From NCBI GenBank assembly GCA_947331495.1, contig CAMZOI010000001.1, positions 1,116,001 to 1,180,000 on the forward strand: 64,000 bases of DNA, in the 5' to 3' direction. Shown here one piece after another: positions 61,613 to 64,000 of the stretch. The DNA comes from Erythrobacteraceae bacterium Alg239-R51. Lineage in GTDB: Bacteria > Pseudomonadota > Alphaproteobacteria > Sphingomonadales > Sphingomonadaceae. The first letter of the stretch is position 1. The number at the start of each line of letters is the position of its first letter. The notes under the pieces were generated by a model. It saw only the letters and a program-made list of their open reading frames with translations, had not been told where the DNA came from and ran no database searches. The position numbers and the translations under genes were made by a program.

Positions 61613-62140
61613 TCAGTATTCCGGCCCAAGCTCCGGATCGAGGTCGCGGGGTCGGGCGAAGTGGACGAGCTTGCCGCATTCCGTGCGCAGGTCTGACCAG
61701 TCGTCGATATCGAGTTCGAACACGGCGAAAGTCGCCGTGGGAAACTTGACCTTGGCCTCGTCGAACAGGGCGTTCTCCTCTTTCGGCGAGACCAGTTCGA
61801 GCACCATGTCGCCCAGCCCAGGATTGTGGCCGGAAAGCAGGATGGCGTCCGCCTCGTCACCGCATTCACGCAGGACATCCATGATCATGTCGGTCGAGGC
61901 GAGATAGAGGCGCTGGTCCCAGCGCGGTTCGGGTCCGATCGCGGCCTCGGCCAGCGTGGTCCTGACCCGCTCGGCCGGACTGGCCAGCAGGTGCTCCCAT
62001 TTCACGCCGTGCTCGCGAATATGTTCGCCGATCAGCCGCGCGCCCTTGCAGCCGCGCGCGTTCAGCCCGCGGTCGAAATCGCGTTTGTCACTCTGCCCCC
62101 AGTCGGACTTGGCATGGCGCAGCAGGCCCAGGATCTTCAT
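61613..62140 (-). CDS. SixA-type histidine phosphatase
   Basis: 175 residues of the branched phosphoglycerate-mutase-like superfamily. The N-terminal phosphate motif LLRHAKSDW (RHxK) and the second catalytic His in LLSGHNPGLGDM are clear. SixA removes phosphate from phosphohistidine of histidine phosphotransfer proteins. The target is not known here. ATG 62140 follows the helicase stop by 10 bases. Confidence 0.9.
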   Translation of the reverse strand: MKILGLLRHAKSDWGQSDKRDFDRGLNARGCKGARLIGEHIREHGVKWEHLLASPAERVRTTLAEAAIGPEPRWDQRLYLASTDMIMDVLRECGDEADAILLSGHNPGLGDMVLELVSPKEENALFDEAKVKFPTATFAVFELDIDDWSDLRTECGKLVHFARPRDLDPELGPEY

Positions 62141-62150
62141 CGGCGCGACT

Positions 62151-64000
62151 TCACGAGACTTCGTTCTCCTTGACGGGTTCGGCCGTTCCAACACCCTTGG
62201 CGACGCGCTGTAAAGCCTCGTCGAGTGTCAATCTGGTGACGGGCGTGCCTTCGGGAAAGGCGGACAGCAGGCGGCTGGGAAAAGCCGGGGAAAGAACAAC
62301 GAAATGCCCGGAGTCCTGGCGTGTGCGAATCAGCCGTCCGAACGCCTGCGCCAGCCGCGCGCGGATGATCCGGTCATCATGTCGCTGGGCGCCGCCTTCC
62401 TGCTCGGCGGCGGCGGCTCGCCGGGCGCGATGGAGAATGGTCGGACGCGGCCAGGGGACGCTTTCCATGACCACGCAGCGCAGGGACCGGCCCGGAACGT
62501 CGACCCCGTCACGCAGGGCATCGGTGCCGAGCAGGCTGGCGCGCGCATCGTCGCGAAAGATGTCGGTCAGCGTACCGGTATCGATCGGATCGACGTGCTG
62601 CGCGTAGAGCGGCAGCCCCTCACGCGCCAGGCGGTCGGCGATCCGTCCATGCACTGCGCGCATCCGCCTTATCGCCGTGAACAGGCCGAGGACGCCGCCC
62701 CCGCTCGCCTCGATCAGCCGCGCATAGGCTCCCGCCAGCGCAGGAATGTCGCCACGCCTAATGTCGGTCACGATCAGTACCTCTGCGCGACCTGCATAGT
62801 CGAACGGGCTATCGGCCTGCTGGGTCTTCGGCATCAGTTCGATATGCGGCGTGCCGCTGCGAGTTACGGCGTGCGGCCAGTCATGGCCGCTCTCGTCGCG
62901 ATCGGTCAGGGTGGCGCTTGTCAGCATGACCCCGTGCGCAGGTTCGAGCACCACCCGCGCAAACGGTTTCATCGGGTCGAGCCAATGGCGGTAGAGCCCG
63001 ACATCGAATTCGCGCGCATCATTGCGGTCGACCGCGAGCCAGTCGACGAATTCCTCGTCTGCCGGTCCGCCCAGCCGACCAAGCAAGGCTTCCCATGCGG
63101 CAATCAGATCGATCCGCCAGGCCAGCGAATGGCGCGCGCCTTCGATCCGTGCGCGGCCCTGGGCATCGAGCCAGTCGGGCGCGTCCTCCATCACCGCCTC
63201 GAGCCGCCCCGAAAGCTTGAGCAACGGTTGGCGTATTGCCGCCAGGCCCTGCCCAGCACGACCAGCGGCCTCGATCAATTCGCCAGGAAGCTGGGCGGTC
63301 TCGGTCTCGATGCCATAGCCCGCTTCCTGACCGCTTTCATCGCGCGCATAGGTGACGGCGCGAACCTGCCCGAGCAGTTCCTCGATCGGGCCGGATGGCA
63401 TGGCTTCGGCCAACCTGCCGAGCCACCCTTCCGACGGAAGGGCCTGTGCCGCCTCGACCGCTGCCTCCACCGCCTCCCCGCCGGTCTCGTCATAGCTCGT
63501 GACGTCGGCCAGCCGTGCGGCAAGTCCGCGGCGCCGCCCGCGCGAATTGCGCTCCGGCCCGATGATCCAGCGGCGCAGCTCGATCGTCTCCTGCCCCGTC
63601 AGAGCCGCGGAGAAGGTCGAATCTGCAGCGTCGAAAACGTGATGCCCCTCGTCGAACACGATGCGCGTGGGTCGGCCACCCTGGTCGCGGCCACGTGCCG
63701 CGTTGACCATCACAAGTGCGTGGTTGGCGATGACGAGATCGGCTTGCGCCGCGCTCCTGGCGCTGCGTTCGATGAAACACTTTCGATAGTGGGGACACCC
63801 GGCGTAGATACACTCGCCGCGCTGGTCCGTCAGCGCGGCAATGCCACGCTTGCGGAACAGCGTGCCGAGCCAGCCGGGCAGATCGCCACCGATCATGTCC
63901 CCATCCTGCGAATAGGCGGCCCAGCGCGCCACCAGATGAGCAAGGATGGCGGGCCGCCCCGAAAACCCGCCCTGCAGCGCATCTTCCAGATTGAGCAGGC
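62151..64000 (-). CDS. ATP-dependent DNA helicase, DinG/XPD-like, C-terminal part (cut by window edge)
   Basis: About 616 codons are visible and the frame stays open to the right edge (LLNLEDALQGGFSGRP...). Cysteines in GECIYAGCPHYRKC fit the iron-sulfur cluster of XPD/DinG helicases. VIANHALVMV and FDEGHHVFD (DEGH box, motif II) follow. Motifs III-VI include LTSATLTD, GTDALRDGVDVPG and RLAQAFGRLIRTRQDSGH. Walker A would be upstream, outside the window. Function: 5'-3' unwinding of structured or R-loop DNA, by family. Confidence 0.93.
   Translation of the reverse strand, partial: LLNLEDALQGGFSGRPAILAHLVARWAAYSQDGDMIGGDLPGWLGTLFRKRGIAALTDQRGECIYAGCPHYRKCFIERSARSAAQADLVIANHALVMVNAARGRDQGGRPTRIVFDEGHHVFDAADSTFSAALTGQETIELRRWIIGPERNSRGRRRGLAARLADVTSYDETGGEAVEAAVEAAQALPSEGWLGRLAEAMPSGPIEELLGQVRAVTYARDESGQEAGYGIETETAQLPGELIEAAGRAGQGLAAIRQPLLKLSGRLEAVMEDAPDWLDAQGRARIEGARHSLAWRIDLIAAWEALLGRLGGPADEEFVDWLAVDRNDAREFDVGLYRHWLDPMKPFARVVLEPAHGVMLTSATLTDRDESGHDWPHAVTRSGTPHIELMPKTQQADSPFDYAGRAEVLIVTDIRRGDIPALAGAYARLIEASGGGVLGLFTAIRRMRAVHGRIADRLAREGLPLYAQHVDPIDTGTLTDIFRDDARASLLGTDALRDGVDVPGRSLRCVVMESVPWPRPTILHRARRAAAAEQEGGAQRHDDRIIRARLAQAFGRLIRTRQDSGHFVVLSPAFPSRLLSAFPEGTPVTRLTLDEALQRVAKGVGTAEPVKENEVS

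Overview
The window is about 64 kb of GC-rich bacterial chromosome with densely packed genes and many 1 to 8 base start/stop overlaps. Gene content and order point to an alphaproteobacterium of the Sphingomonadales, most likely the marine Erythrobacteraceae. The signs are a short-form hisG next to hisD and nusB, a bolA / J-domain / cobS neighbourhood, an aa3-type cytochrome oxidase cluster with ctaB, ctaG and surf1 running into thrC, and L21 with a long Lys/Ala tail. This is a reading from family knowledge, with no database search behind it. I saw no rRNA, tRNA, CRISPR array, complete IS element or prophage.

Layout. 1-4817 (minus): hisG-hisD-nusB-thiL-hppA, with hppA cut by the left edge. 4856-5950 (plus): a DUF2332 gene divergent from hisG. 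5961-9577 (minus): bolA, a GST, a pirin, an SDR and an epoxide-hydrolase-like protein. 9638-10231: a J-domain protein. 10232-15784: an accessory stretch between the J-domain gene and cobS. It carries an Mrr-type endonuclease with AT-richer DNA, a DUF389 membrane protein, a DUF7010-like membrane protein, DUF1428, an MpaB/DUF2236 protein and two copies of a diverged intergenic repeat. 15840-19104 (plus): cobS and a class A penicillin-binding protein. 19101-25671 (minus): pyrE, pdxJ, a small membrane protein, acpS, lepB, an AI-2E-type transporter, DUF3089, ruvX and two hotdog thioesterases.

25885-32997 (plus) is the cytochrome c oxidase block: coxB, ctaD, an inserted alpha/beta hydrolase, ctaB, a 39-residue CoxF-like protein, ctaG, ctaE and surf1. 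33051-36714 follows with thrC, a methyltransferase, a folB-like gene, a small unknown, moaD and moaE. Next come a lipoprotein (minus), rplU-rpmA, and a GNAT. 39098-42274 holds a PF10118 metal-dependent hydrolase divergent from a tetR with two palindromic operators between them, then ygfZ and a patatin. 42284-47227 holds pyrC, rarD, a 17-kDa-antigen-like protein, a lipoprotein and astD. 47546-49973 holds a trimeric autotransporter with 252-bp repeats and a secreted protein.

49975-58029 holds selO, a hydrolase, a GT4 glycosyltransferase, a YfgM-like protein, bamB, a membrane methyltransferase-like protein and ubiA. 58069-64000 holds rsmE, gshA, a monooxygenase, an ArsR regulator next to a small gene remnant, PilZ, sixA and a DinG/XPD-type helicase cut by the right edge.

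Most of the window is housekeeping. The observations most worth checking are the accessory stretch with its paired repeats and Mrr protein, the trimeric autotransporter with acidic calcium-loop-like inserts, the twin TetR operators, and the apparent CTG start of pdxJ. I did not find a convincing new multi-gene system.
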